In this document: in pieces, positions 11,501 to 26,500 of the stretch
How the letters are laid out: each line of letters starts with the position of its first letter
How positions within the stretch are numbered: position 1 is the stretch's first letter
Assembly (NCBI GenBank): GCA_949825065.1
Contig: OX463841.1
Coordinates: 16,693,064 to 16,757,063 of the forward strand
Reading direction: 5' to 3'
Length of the DNA stretch: 64,000 nt
DNA from: Odontocerum albicorne
Taxonomy: Eukaryota > Arthropoda > Insecta > Trichoptera > Odontoceridae
Notes under the pieces: model-generated
Told to the model about the DNA's origin: nothing
Databases searched by the model: none
Seen by the model: the letters and a program-made list of their open reading frames with translations, nothing else
Program-made: the position numbers and the translations under genes

Positions 11501-14500
11501 CCAAACATTTGTCTAGGGGCGCTAAGGCAAATAACCCAAAGATTCATAAATAGGTTATAAAAATATATACAAGGATTTAGATTAATGCTTTATGGAAGAA
11601 TATACATTCACTACAGTTCATATTTAAAATCTAATGATAACCACGACTGTTCAATATGAATTTATGTTGGATATGACAAAGTGGAATAAGCAGTGTTTAA
11701 CTAAACAAATGAATGCGTAAACGCGCTCTCCTTTGAGCTTGTCGCAAGCTAATATCAAATCCAATTGTAATAATTTATTAATTGTAACACATAGTGACAT
11801 CTATTGGGATGGTCAAGAAATATTTAAATATTACAATTTACCGATATTATCAAAGTTACAGTCATCTTTCTAAAAGCTTTCACTGACAGTCAATACGTGT
11901 CTCTGATACGGAGTTACCGACTACAGTTTTTTGCGACGTAATTGCGATGATTTATAATGACTTCGTTTGTAGTTTTCTTCAATGGTTGATTTTTAACTTT
12001 TGTGCGTTATTTTTGTAAATTTTTCAAAGTATTTATTTACAAAGTGTGTTTTCATGTATTCTTTGGTTATTGGCGGTAGTTTTGCGGCATAATACGACGT
12101 TTATATAGACTTTTTACGGTTTTATTTTATAGTTTATTTACCTTTTGTGCTTTATTATACATCATACAGATAATTTGTTGATTTTAGTTTACAAAGTATA
12201 TTATATTCCACTATATTTATAAGTAAACGTGTTTTCTGTGTCAAGTTGTGACAACCCTGACGTTTTGTGAATATTTAAACTGTGTTTTTCTGAGCGAAGA
12301 CGCCAGCTCAAACGCCCCACGGTGTATATATTTCGTAAGTTTTCATAATATCCTTTATATCTGTATACAAAAAATATAAATTTTTTAGGTTTTATTTTTG
12401 TTGAAAAAATCCAGGCCTGCTGGGTACGGCCATACTAATAACTTCCGGCACTTAAAGGGTTAATGTCTTAACTATAAATAAAATATAATGAAGAAGTCTT
12501 GAATAACTATGAATCAATATTATATTTTTGTTAATAAATAAGAAAAGAAAAATTGTAAATTGTATGTGCCTCAAGAAACATTTTAACTTGCTTTAACCCT
12601 TTTAATCCCAGCATATTTTTCTTAAAATGTGCGAAAAATCCCAAGCATTTTTTGGCAAAAAAAAAAACAGTAGTTTAGAATTTACTTTTTATCTCAGTTA
12701 ATATTTCGTTTTAAAATTTTATTATTCTGTGGAGACGTCTCTGTAGTTTAAAATAACAAGTAATTTTCATATTACATAAAAAAAAAATCTTTTTTTTTTT
12801 TTTTTATTCAACATAAAAACAGTATGAAAACTTTGAGGCTGATGATCGGCTCCGTGGGATTTTTCGCATACACCAGTTGGGGGGCAATAATCGGCCCCGT
12901 AAGATTCAGAGGGGTTAATAACCATTCTGTAGAAGGTTATCCTAAGAAATAAGAGTAGAAAAAAACTGTTTAGAGAGCAAGAGCAAGTTCTCCTAAAGAG
13001 ACAAAAATGATACGATGATTACTACAAGATAATATACTGTAGATGGTTATCCTAAGAAATAAGAGTAGAAATAAACTGTTTAGAGAGCAAGAGCAAGTTC
13101 TCCTAAAGAGACAAAGATGATGACTGCAAGATAATATACTGTAGATGGTTATCCTAAGAAATAAGAACAGAAAAAAACTGTTTAGAGAGCAAGAGCAAGT
13201 TCTCCTAAAGAGACAAAGATGATACGATAATGTCTACAAGATAATATACTGTAGATGATTATCATAAGAAATAAGAGTAGAAAGAAACTATTTAGAGAAC
13301 AAGAGCAAGTTCTAAAGAGACAAAGATGATACGATGATCACTACAAGATAATATACTGTAGATGGTTATCATATGAAATAAGAGTAAAAAGAAACTGTTT
13401 AGAGAGCAAGAGCAAGTTTTCCTAAAGAGACAAAGATGATACGATGATAACTACAAGATAATATAGAGAGCATAGAATGTTTTGTTTATTCTCTTTTCAA
13501 TTCTTTATTCTGACTTTTCTGTTTTATTCTGCGTATGTGTAACCTAAAATCTTTATAATCTCTCAACCAACAATAGAATAGGCCTTACCTTACAAGGAGG
13601 ACATGGAACGCCACATGAAAAAGTGCACTTGCTATGCTTGCAGCGCACTTCGCATGGTTTCTTGCACGGAGGACATGCCTCGCGACATGGATCTTCACAG
13701 CTGAAAATTTAAAGTATCCTTAATTTACGAATAGTAAGAAAACCCATCAATCATTGCCAATATCTCTAACTGGTCAGCCACAGTCATATACTTAAGATTC
13801 CCATTTGACCTCAGTCATACCAAGAATTGACCTAAGTCGACTTTAAGCTGACTGTGCCTACAGTACAGGTAGTCCTCGAGTTATGACGGTTCGATTTATG
13901 GCCAAAAAAAACATTTTTCACAAAATAAAATAATTTAAAAAGAGCGTCACGAACAAACACAAAGGTGTTATCGCCGCGAGTCCAACTAATTTCGACACAG
14001 AGAACCAAAGATAAATTGTTCTACACAGCTGGCATAGAAAAGTTAGGACAGCGTTGGAATGAATGTATCGCTCTTGAAGGAGACTATGTTGATGAATAAA
14101 GAAGAATTTTGGTAAACAAATGTTGTTTTAGTAGTTAGTCCCGGGACTTATTGATCGATGTGTTACCTCTATAAAAAGGGAAAACTGAAGAGTTTGGGAA
14201 GAATTTTAACTCTCAGGAATTAAAAAGATAGGAAAGGGATGGCAAGAGGTCACTTCAGCATGTACAGAATATGGAAATAATTTAGGCCTCGGCCACACAG
14301 GAAGGAGCCTCGCTTGATGCTTGCGAGTTAGGCGACATATCCTAGCGAACCAACTTACCGCATACTATCGCAGTTGTCACACTGCACGCTTCGCGCCACG
14401 TTGCATGACAATTAGTCATCGAATGAATCTCCTAGCGAACAGACGTGTTGGCTAATTTACAAGATGGCGGAAGTTTTAATGACAGCTGTGTATAAAAGGG

Positions 14501-17500
14501 AGCCTTTGTGGAACCCATCAAGCAAATTATACTAAAATGTACCTGTAATAAAATCACTTTAGAATGAAGTTGCGCAGAAAGTAAATAAAAATGGTAAGTT
14601 ATAACGAAATTGGTTAGTTTTGAGAGTGACATCGTGTGTTGACTCAACCGCTCCCAACTGTCAAATGAATTTGTGTGTAGCACTTTGGTGTGGTCAGGCA
14701 TGAACGCACCTAGTATATGAGTCACGTAAAATCTAGCTTAGCACCTAATGAAGCATTTTGGTGTGGCCTCGGCTTTACTAAACAGTTTGAAAATATTACA
14801 AATTCAACATTTGAAAAAGAAAATGATGTTGATGAGATTACAAATCTCATCGTACAGCTTGGCCAGCAACTAAATCTTGAAATTGATCACGAAAATATAA
14901 ACCAATTTATCGAAGATGATTTACAAGATCCTACAAATGAAGACTTGTTGGATTTTGAAACTCTTCTTCTTATTTTAGGCCTGTTGGCCTGTTATGGTCC
15001 TGCATCATTGTTTGCCTCTTGTGACGTCGACTGCCAGCAGACTTTCCATCTTTTGGGAGGTCGTTCTGGAGGTCTGCTTGCTTGGGGGATACTGTCCCTG
15101 GCCATTCTTACGGCTCATTGTTCTGCCATTTTGGATACGTGTTCGTTCCAGAACCTTCTTCTCTGTTGTCCCCATCTGACAATATCTTTAACTTCGCACG
15201 TCCTTCCGATTTCTATGTTTCGTACTCTATCACGAAGGGTTTTGCCAGCGATACTCCTGAGTACCTTCATTTCGCTGGTTCGAAGGAGATTTTTGGTTCT
15301 GACAGTGTCGGCTCTGGACTCTATGATGTATGTCATTATGGGGCGGACACAGGTCTTGTATATCCTCCCCTTGCTTTGGATGTTCATATACTGGTTTTTC
15401 CAGATAGTGTTCTTTAAACATCTGGAAATAGCTGCGGCCTTTTGCGATTGTTCAAGCACTTTGCCATAGAGGTCATTATTGCACATTATGCTAGCACCCA
15501 AGTATTTCAATTTTGTTACTTGTTCAATTGGTGTGTCGTTGATCGCCACACTGCATCCAACTTGCTCTCTGGCTAGAGTCATGCATTTAGTCTTACTGAT
15601 TGAGATAGACATGTTATATTTTTTTGTAAACAAAATTGGTAATTTTTTATTTCAGTTTTATGTTGACCATATATTTTGGTATGTCTTACGGCTTCACGTA
15701 CTGTATTAGATATTAGGTTACCAAAAAGTTATTTCGTATATTTCGGAGAGATGTTACAACAAAATTTTCCTTGGTAACTTTATTCGAAATGTCTTGAATG
15801 TATTGGGTGTACAAATTAGTTCGGTCTGTTTTTTTGTGTTCAAAAATGCATTTATTTCTAAACAAAATGAATGAACAGATCAATTAAAGTATTGCCCATC
15901 GCTGGCTACTACTTTTTCCCATCTCTCAGGCAATTTTCGAATTCCATCTCAAAAAAATGACTCGTCTTTTGAGGCGATCTAAGTTTAGAGCCAATTTTCG
16001 GTTTCTACGAAAGAAGTGACCCGGTGACCTGCCAAATCGTGCTGCATCCTTCGGAACAACCAGTAATCAGAAGGAGCAATGTCCGGGGAATACGGCGGGT
16101 GCGGTAAAACATCCCATTTGAGCGTTTCCAAATATTTTTTATGACTTTTGCGACATGAGGCCGAGCGTTGTCATGAAGAAGAATAACTTTATCATGTCTT
16201 TGCTCGTATTCCGGCCGTTTTTCTCGCAATGCACGGCTCATACGAATTAATTGTAGCCGATACCGATCGCTCGTAATGGAATCGCCAGGTTTCAGCACCT
16301 CATAGTAAACAACACCCCTTTGCTCCCACCAGATAGAGCATGATCTTCGAACCATGTATGTTCAGTTTTGGTGTTGATGTTGGCAGATGTCTAACCTCTC
16401 TGAAACGGCCAAAATCGACTGTCACTATGAACCATTCATAACTCATCTTTTGGAAACGGACCGAACTAATTTGTACTCCAAATATTATATATTATTATAA
16501 AAGGTTATAATTATTTAAAACATTTTTTCGGCAAGTGTTCATCCAAATTTCTCAAGTGGTTTTTTCTTTTCGTGTCATTTTGAAGAACGGACAAAATTGT
16601 TTTTTTCAGTGCTTAATGCTTTTTAATCATCGTATTGAAATATTTAGTTTAATATTGAAATATTTAGTTTAAAATAATCTTCAAATAATACACTTATTGA
16701 CATCTGTTGGAATCAGACAGAAATTTTGTATTTTGTTTGTTAAAATGATTTTAGAATTCGTGTTGTTGAATCGTGATATTTACCCAGTGATTTGGAATTT
16801 CCCGCTTCTTACAAATAACGTATTGCGCTTGCGTAATACGTTATTTCTAAGATCATTCCAGTCTCGCGTTTACGGCTTGCGTCGATGTGTGAATAGATCA
16901 ATATCTTGTGAATATTTTAAAGTTTAGATACGAGTGTCATTAAATTATGTGCGTATATGTGGTGCAGCAATTAACAATATATTAACTCCCGGCGCAGTGA
17001 TTCTCACGTCGCGACAATCGCTTAAATTAATTCAATTTGAAGTCAAAAGTGATAATAATTGAAATTTAATTGCTAAAAACATGAAAAAAAAACATCGAAC
17101 GACGTTCACAAAACGGGCGAAGAGACCACCTCACATGGATGGGCGATAGCTACTGAGACGGGACTCGGAACACTAACACTGTGTATGTTACACCTCGATG
17201 GAAGAAACAACTACGAGCTGAGATTCTATTTCTTGCGTTCCCATATACCGGACTGTTAGTACTGTTACCGAAGTTTTGTAAAGCGTCATCTCTGTCGCAC
17301 GGACTGTTAGCGCATCGTGCGACAGAAACGACGCTCTACAAAATGAGTATCTTTCTTAAGCCTGGTGTGTATTACTTACCGCCGGGTAATATATCAATTT
17401 GGTATCTTAGTAAGAATTTCTCGAGTTCCAGCTTTCCTTGTGTACATACACATATGATACTTTATATATTGTAAACTATGTTTACTGATAGTGTCTAAAG

Positions 17501-20500
17501 ACTCCCTCTTTTAGCAGAAGTCATCCAATAAAAACTTCATTTCATAGGCTGGCAAGTCACCCAAGACTTTCTCCATTTGGTTGTAAAAATCAACATTTGT
17601 GTCACTGTTGGAATATTTTACAATAAAAGTAAATACATACATTACAATGTAAACAAGGTCTTTCTTCAGACTATATTTGGAGTGTAAAACAAAAGATTGG
17701 AAGACAAGGCATGTCCAAAGAATGCAAGAGGCATAACTTCCAAAAAGTATGAACGCCCTCTCAGAAAAGCATTAGAAGACCCCATATACACTGGGTTCAT
17801 GAAATGAGGAAGATCGGAGGAGAATATACTTACATATGACCACACATAAGCATGTTTCCACACGGCTCAGAGCAGGGCACATGGAGTGTGCCTCCCGAAC
17901 ACTGGCCACAAGTCCCTTTGCATCGGTGGCTGCAGCCTTTTAACAAGGCGCCACAAGGCTGGGTGCAGTACTTCGATGTCACCAATTCTCCAATGTCTGA
18001 CTCTGAAAATATTGAAACACTCCATATCATTATTGAGTCAAGTATATTAAAAGAAGCATTTGCTTTTAACATACAAGTATTTAAGCTTTCACATCATGAA
18101 CTTTTAAAATTTTAATTTGATACAAAGTGGTGTATATTTGCAAAAATACAGGAGGAAAATTGTTTGAATATATTTTAAACTATTTAGCTATCTATCTAGT
18201 CATTTATCTAATGGTATTTACACATACTACATATTATATGGTATTTAAGAATATTTCATTCGGGAACTGACATTCAAATGGTTAGAAGGGAATAAAAATC
18301 AAGAAATCATGTTTTTCTCTTGTCTATTAAGAATATATTTTTAACTATTTACTTCAGTTTCTGGAACGTCCACTGTGTTTTATTTACGGCAAACTTTCTA
18401 CCTGCTAAAGAGGAATCTCTTCACCCTACTACTTTTCACCGAAAACGCAAGAAGTAAACCAGAATCTACGAGTATTGAGCGGCAACCATCCACCTATTTT
18501 ACAGTCTTTGTACCGGTACTGTACGCACTCCTTAAATTGGCTACATGAAAGCACTGGTTGACTTGCTTGATTCGGCTGAGACTCAGTAGATGTGTTAAGA
18601 GCAGAAAATAGTAGAATTTAATATTATAGAAAGGCGCCATAAAATAAGGTTGTGCTGTTAACACACAGCGGGCGGGATGCACAAATTTGTGCGTTTCAGA
18701 AACCTTCTGTTGTGGCGGGGTGCACATATTTGTGCGTTTCAACTTCATATTTATATGAACACATTTACATAGATGGCATAGCTATATTCTTCCCTTTATA
18801 AAAATGTCCTTCTTTATATACAAGGTTCATGTTCAACCTTATCAGTTCTCTAACACTTTTGAAGACGCAATTTGTATAAAACAATGACGACAGGTGGTAA
18901 TTTCTTTCCCTTTATAATAATGTCCATCTTTATATACAAGGTTCATGTTCAACCTTATCAGTTCTCTGACACTTTTGAAGACGTGCACTAGGCTGGATCC
19001 ATCCCGATACATATAATTTCATATGCGCGGCGGGTTGCGTTTTCCAGCGATAGTTAAACCGTGTTAGGTCGACTTTATTGATGTCAATATATCGTGTGTA
19101 CGAGTATAAAACATTTTTTTATTATTGTGATTTGTAGACTAGCGATTTTATTTTGAACTATTAGATTTTTTAACCGTATTTGTATTTTTTCAAGTTCGAC
19201 CTCATTGTGGTATTGTCTTATATTGTAACGTGTATCTGAATTTTGTGGTTTTTGTAAGCACTTTTGTGATTTGATTTTACGGTTTTTGTGATTCGCTTTT
19301 GGGACTTTTCGCATTTGCTAATTTTATCCGTCTAAAATGGATGAGAAAGATGATACTTTTGTCGAGGAAAATTTTGAAGACCGTCTTTCCGAAGTACCAA
19401 GTGACGCTGAACAAGAAATCAGTGAAGTTCGCGAAGATCAGAGTGATGCTGAAGAAAATGAAGAAGATGATGGACCAGTACTACGTACAAGTTCAAGACC
19501 ACGCGTCATGCATTTATCATCTTCTGAAGAATCTTCGGAAGAAACCCCCGACATAACCTTGGATTGGTCAGAATTTGATCCACCTAGGAATCTGCCTGAT
19601 TTCGAAGGTGTGCCGGGTTTAAAGGTTTTACCTGAAAACCAATCAAGTGTAGGGGATGTTACGTCGTTATTCGTAGGAGATGATTTGTTTGACACGATAG
19701 CCAAGGAAACAAATTTTTACCGGGAAAAAAATCATCACAACCATCCGAGGTCAGCTCACGCACGGAAATGGAAAGACGTAACTATCCAATAATTGAAAAA
19801 ATGGTTTGGCTTAGTTTTGATAATGGCGATAGTCCGGAAGAATACCATTGGCGATTATTGGTCTACGAATCCTCGAATAGAAACCCCATATTTTAGAAAG
19901 ACAATGAGCCGCGATAGATTTAAACAAATTTTATGTTATCTCCACTTCTTCAATAACGACGAAATTCCGACCGCAAGTACAGACCGTCTTATAAAAATTC
20001 AATGGATAATCGACTATTTTACAAAGAAATTCCAGGAAGTTTATCAACCGAACCAAAATCTATCTCTAGACGAAGGAATGATTCCGTGGAGAGGCCGCCT
20101 AAAATGTCGAGTATATAATCCTATGAAAATAATAAAATATGGAATTTTAAATAGGATGATCTGCGAATCAAAAAGTGGATATATCTGTAATTTTAAACTA
20201 TATTCAGGTATAAGTGCCGCGTTAGATACAACAATAACCAAATTATTGGGACCATACCTGAATAAATGGTATAATGTATACGCTGATAATTATTATAACA
20301 GCGTACGTTTAGCTAATTATCTAATGAACTTAAAAACCAGAATCTGCGGCACAATAAGACAAAATCGTGGCATACCTTTAATACTCAAAAACATACGCCT
20401 AAAAGTCCAGGAAACCACATATAGACGAAAAGGGGATGTTCTCGTGCAAATGTGGAAGACAAACAAGAAGAGAGACGTACGGAAGATTTCCACCATACAT

Positions 20501-23500
20501 CAGGCGGAAATAGTGGATACTGGCAAAATTGACAGGAAAACAGGGTTGCCCATCAAAAAACCAAGATGCGTTATAGATTATAACAATTTTATGAATGGCG
20601 TTGATCTCGCAGATCAATATTTATCATATAATCCTATTTATCGAAAAACTTTAAAGTGGACTACAAAAGCCTCTTTATACCTTATAAACTGTGGAATTTT
20701 CAATGCGTTCCAAATTTAAAAAAAACTTAACATAACAAATAACATTCACTTCCACGACTTTTTGCTACAAGTTGCAGAGACCTGGCTTAATGATAGTTTT
20801 TCTGAACCAGCCACGCCGTCCTCACCAGGCGCACAAAAACCTTCTACTTCTGCCACGGCGAGAGCTCCTACTTTTGACCCAAATGATAGACTGTCTGGCA
20901 TTATAAAAGATCACGAATTGGTTAAAATAACTAGTGAGAAAACTAAAACCTTAGTGAGACGTAATTGTCGAGTTTGTGCAAAACTTAAAATATGAAAACC
21001 GAGTGCGTTCATGTGTAAACAATGTAAAATTCCGCTTCATGTTGGTGAATGTTTCCAAACATATCACACAAAGAAAAAATATTAAATGTTTAAGCTTTAC
21101 AATAGGGCAACCGGCGTTTTCGCGCGAAACTTACACGTAATACCGCACATTTCACGCGCGTAATCAGATTTTTAAAAATCATATCTTTTTACTTAGTTGA
21201 GAATTATTTCAAATAAAAAAATGTTTGGAAGCATATAGTTTGCTGTATAAAAATGAAGAAACACCGGTTCCAGAAGTATGATGCACCAAGGAACAAAGCG
21301 AATCATCCAAAAGTATGTTGACACAGTTTATGAAGAACTAAAACAAAATAAGAATTTAAAACCATAATCCAAACGCCCATAAACATGTCAAATATATCAA
21401 TAAGATATGAAACACACTTAGGTTATCTTATCTGCATCCATGAAATCTCAAACTGTATAGCCTTTTTTTGTGTTCACGTAGATTATATTATATTATATTG
21501 GCTACTGTAGGCTAACAGCAGAAAACTTGTTTCAGAACTGTCGAACAAAAAGTTGCCATAGTTGAGATAGATTGAGATTAATTTTCTTAATCTAATTCCG
21601 TAGATGACTCGTATCGTATATGACTTGCAGCCTAATCTCAGAGTGCACTATGTAACATCTGTTGAGATTTAGGTTGACCATTGATTGATATTTGTATTTT
21701 GGAAATGTTGAAAAATATATTCTACAAATACTTTATCGGAAAATTGAGAATGATTGTGGGTCACAAAGATTGGTATATTTTGATATATTTATAACAAAAA
21801 TATGGAACCGTTAATTCTTAAAACAGTTTAATCACATTATCTACACATATTTTTTCATTATAATAATGTTGATATAAACAATTTTTGTTTTATTGATACG
21901 CGCTCCACAGTTTGAGATTTACTTACGTACTTTAGTTTGAATAATTGTTCTACTGGCGTACTCGAGATTTACTGACATACTTTAGTTTGAATAATTGTTA
22001 TTTTCATGCCCCGCTGTGAGTCACATATTTTAAAAAATCATAGCCGCCTTCAATGAGTTAATATAACTATGAAAATATAACTATGAAAAGGGCATACTCA
22101 CCATGATTTCTTTCCTTGCACGGTATTTGGAAATAATGAGTACACAGTGACGAATATGGATTGGCAATGAGTTCTGTACATATTGAGATGTCGCAAGATT
22201 CAGAGCATCTTTTAGTACATAAGTGACCACATGACAATATCTTTGTACACCTATTGACGCACAGAAGTGTGTTTGGATTCTGACTGCATTTAATTCTAAT
22301 TTGATGTCCACATGACCTTGTTTTCATAACCTAAAATTGTTTTGAAACATTATAACTATTATCATAAGCTGAATATGAACATTTATAAGGGTAATTTTAT
22401 TTTCTGTCATTTGTAAATCATGTTATTTGTTTGAATGCTTCTCCTGTGATATGGACTGCGAGCTGCTGTCTATAGATCTTTTTGTGCCCGGTGATCAGTT
22501 TCAGTAAGGTCGCTATGATGAACGGTATAGCGTATTCATACTTCCCGAATTCTTTATATCATATTTGATATCTGTCCACATATTTGCTCTGTATTTAATT
22601 TGATATTGTGGATCCCATCTCTGAAAGATTTCCTAGAAATACACCGTAACAATTTCATCTCAGATGGTTTTAAAAGAGGTTTGGTTCTTGTGGCATCAAC
22701 TCAATTTATTTATTTTTAGACACGGATTTTATATCTTAAATTTGGGTTTTATTTTCGATGTTCAACTACAATATATTTCACAAAGAACTCGACACAGTAG
22801 CGGTCTTACGTCCGAGTGTTTTGGTTTAAAGCCGTTTCTTTTACTATCTCGGGTGCAATATCTCCATTTATTACTTGAGTATACTTGTATGAGATTGATC
22901 GAATCAGTTTCTTTGTCCCAGTTATCCAGTGGAAATAAACATGGAAAATATTTTGTAAAGGAACAAAATTTTCAGAATAACGAATATTTTTTGTTGAATC
23001 GAATGAGTGCCCATAATAGTGAACTAATTACCAAAATAGAACTTTCAATACGATGAACATTTTTGTTGAATCGAATGAGTGCCCATAATAGTGAACTAAT
23101 TACCAAAATAGAACTTTCAATACGATGAACATTTTTGTTGAATCGAATGAGTGCCCATAATAGTGAACTAATTACCAAAATAGAACTTTCAATACGATGA
23201 ACATTTTTGTTGAATCGAATGAGTGCCCATAATAGTGAACTAATTACCAAAATAGAACTTTCAATACGATGAACATTTTTGTTGAATCGAATGAGTGCCC
23301 ATAATAGTGAACTAATTACCAAAATAGAACTTTCAATATGATGAACATTTTTCGGCGGAAAATAGCATCTGAGAAGATCCAAACCGTAGAGGATTTGGAT
23401 AACATAAGTAATATGTAACGAATGGCAAATTAATTTGAATTTTTCTCCTCATATTCAGTAAAATGTTTTTTTTTTTTAATTTAAATTCTTTATCTTGATA

Positions 23501-26500
23501 TTTTATGGTCTCATTAATTTCGCTATAATGTATTTAATCTGTATTTAGATATTTTTAACAATTTTCATTTTTCCAAATGAATTCAGATATGATATAAATT
23601 CCAGTGATTGTGTATAATAAATGAATTCAGATGTGATATAAATTACTCGAATGAATTCAGATGTGATATAATGAATTCAGATGTGATAAATTCCTCGAAT
23701 GAATTCAGATGTGATATAAATTCCTCGAATGAATTCAGATGTGATATAAATTACTCGAATGAATTCAGATGTGATATAATGAATTCAGATGTGATAAATT
23801 CCTCGAATTAATTTAGATGTGATATAAATTCCTCGAATGAATTCAGATGTGATATAAATTCCTCGAATGAATTCAGATGTTTAATAGCGCTTGAATTCCA
23901 AATGAATTCAGATGTGATATAAATTTCAGTTTTTCCAAATGAATTCAGATGTGATATAAATTCCAGTGATTGTGTATTATATCAAGTATTGTAAAGTTAA
24001 CATTTTAAAATATGTGTCACGTAGATACAAATATCTCATTTTTATTTTGTATTACCTCTAAACATTGTTATACCATAATATAACAACAACTTGTAAATTA
24101 TTGTTTGAAAATTGTTGCATTATAATAAAACGTGCCTTTGTGTGATCCTTGCATTATCACTACATATAATCGGATTACCCTTTGCGCAATAAACAAGTGA
24201 CAAGCGTTGAACTAGCGCAGAATGATGGCATAAGCGGTCCGGTCGAGGTCCTTGCAATATGCGATGCACTAAACATAAGGGATGTAAAATGAGGAAATAT
24301 ATTCTCGTCTTTTGAAATGTCATACTGTTTTTATTTTTACAAAGTTCTACCGGCTAACAAGGCATCCCTTCTCTTCACCGAGACTCATTGAAGTCACACT
24401 GCAATCTCAGAGGATTTGACATTATAAATATTAAACATAAATATAATGGCTCAGTATAAAAAGGAATCAACTAAATACAAACATAACTTACCATAGTTTC
24501 ACATTTATTCTCATCACATTTTTCAAAACAAAGACTTTTGCAATAATGCCCACATGTCATGGCTCTTTTGCATTTATTTTTGCATGGAATTTCGTTTATA
24601 TCTTCGTGGCACTTGACCAATTCTTTGTGTGTACAATTTCTGCGCTTTTCAACCTAAAAAAGTTCAATATTAAAGGTTATGTCAATATTCAAGTTGAAGG
24701 TAAATAAATGAATATAGTAAGAAATTAAGTTGTGATAAATGTGGATATTGACTAAACTATTATAAATGTGGATATTGACTAAACTATTATAAATGTGGAT
24801 ATTGACTAAACTATTATGAATGTGGATATTTAGAAAAATGTGAACTTTTGTAAATTTTGTTGTTTTTCACAATGTATATCCAATATATTAACATCCATGA
24901 TGAATGCCTACCTACTTCAACATAATATTCTACAATATTTTTATGCAATCAACCAATGAGATTGAAGCTGTCAAAACTGGAAATTTTGAGGTGCATGGCC
25001 GCGTGGCAACGCGCTGGACTTCCATGCGGAAGGTCATCGGTTCGAACCCCGCGCTGTGCTAATCCCCTCGAACGACACGGGCACTTCTTCCGCCTAGTGT
25101 TCGAGGGTATAAGGATACCTATGACTTCGGTCATATCTATTCTTTAAAAAAAAAAAAGATGTAATATAGTCTGTCAATATTATTAAATTAAAAAAATAAT
25201 AATTTAGTTTACAAATCATCGTAATTAAAAGAAAACTGGATATTTTACATAATTTTTTCCCCCTTAAGACTATTTTGATATTTTCCCCTGGAATATGATA
25301 TATTGGACTAACGCTGAAACTGAATCTGACAGTAGCAGGAAAAGAAATTAAAAGGATCTTGCATACTCCACTTTAAGATCTGGATTGGAATTTAAGATGA
25401 TGAAAGACTATTCTAGTGCTAGAAAGCTTGTCTTTATCCCAGAGGTTTTAGGCTTAGACGGCTGAAAATGTCAAATCACAATAACTGTATTACATAAAAC
25501 TGTATTACATAAAAACCAAACTGTATTACGAGGCATATCCAGAAACTATGTGTACTGAATTTTTGTAGGTTACAATTTTTTTTATTTAAACAAAAAATTA
25601 TGTGGTTACCGTAGTACATATGTAAGCTATTTTTCGACATAGTCGCCATTCCTCTCAATGCAGGTGGTGAAGCGAGGTATCAACTTTTTGATGCCTTCCT
25701 CGAATTAGTTTCCCGCCAACCCCTCCGTCCACCTCCTCGTCGGTTGAAAACCTTTTTCCACCCATGTACAGCTTCAGGGAGGTAAAGAGATAGTAATCTG
25801 AAGGTGCTAGGTCAGGGGAATGCGCGGGATGGTTCAGGACATCCCATTTAAACGAGGCGAGCAGTTCATTCGTGGCGTTGGCCGTGTGTGGTCTGGCATT
25901 GCCATGCAGCAGGCAGACTCCCTTTGTCAGTATGCCTCTCCTCTTGTTCTGAATCGCCCTCCGCAATTTTTTTAGGGTCTCACAGTATCTTGCAGAGTTG
26001 ATGGTCTCCCCTTGAGGCATATATTCAATTAAAATTATGCCTTGATAGTCCCAAAACACGGATGCCATAATTTTCTTGGCTGAAATTGTGGTTTTGAATT
26101 TTTTGGCGGAGGGTGAAGAGGTGTGACGCCACTGTTGAGACTGCCTTTTGGTGGCGTGTAGTGTGCAACCCAAGTTTCATCTCCAGTAACGATGGAGTGG
26201 AGAAATTCATCTCCATGGAGTTTGCAGCACCTCAAAAACTCTTGCCTTTTTACAAAATTTCGCACTTGGCAGGAGATTGGGTTGACATTTTTCACGAAAC
26301 GTGTTGTCGCGCCGACACTTCTCAACGTACTGACCTCGAACTGGTCTCGTTGCGGAGGGGAAGGGTCAGGCTACAAGTGTAGCCAACATGTCGAAAATAA
26401 AATCCATCCGGTCGTGAGAGCCTCAGTACACTTACTTTCTGGATACACCTCGTACATAAAAATTAAATTGCATTTTGGAAAAAATTGTGATTGTTCATTA

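Noticed and set aside
14717..15469. 250-residue plus-strand open frame
   Set aside because: Runs from a Harbinger MITE through a Tigger-like scrap into the antisense of a LINE RT; a chance fusion, not a gene.
19438..20617. Minus-strand frames of 60-90 residues inside the piggyBacs
   Set aside because: Antisense shadows of the transposase frame; the same ones recur in copy c by homology.
22972..23382. 136-residue minus-strand open frame of repeated NVHRIESS-type units
   Set aside because: Made by the 72-bp tandem repeat, whose period is a multiple of three; the plus strand is open too. No start context or domain.
24998..25060. tRNA gene
   Set aside because: Box A and box B are present, but there is no acceptor-stem pairing and a poly(A) tail follows; better explained as a SINE head.
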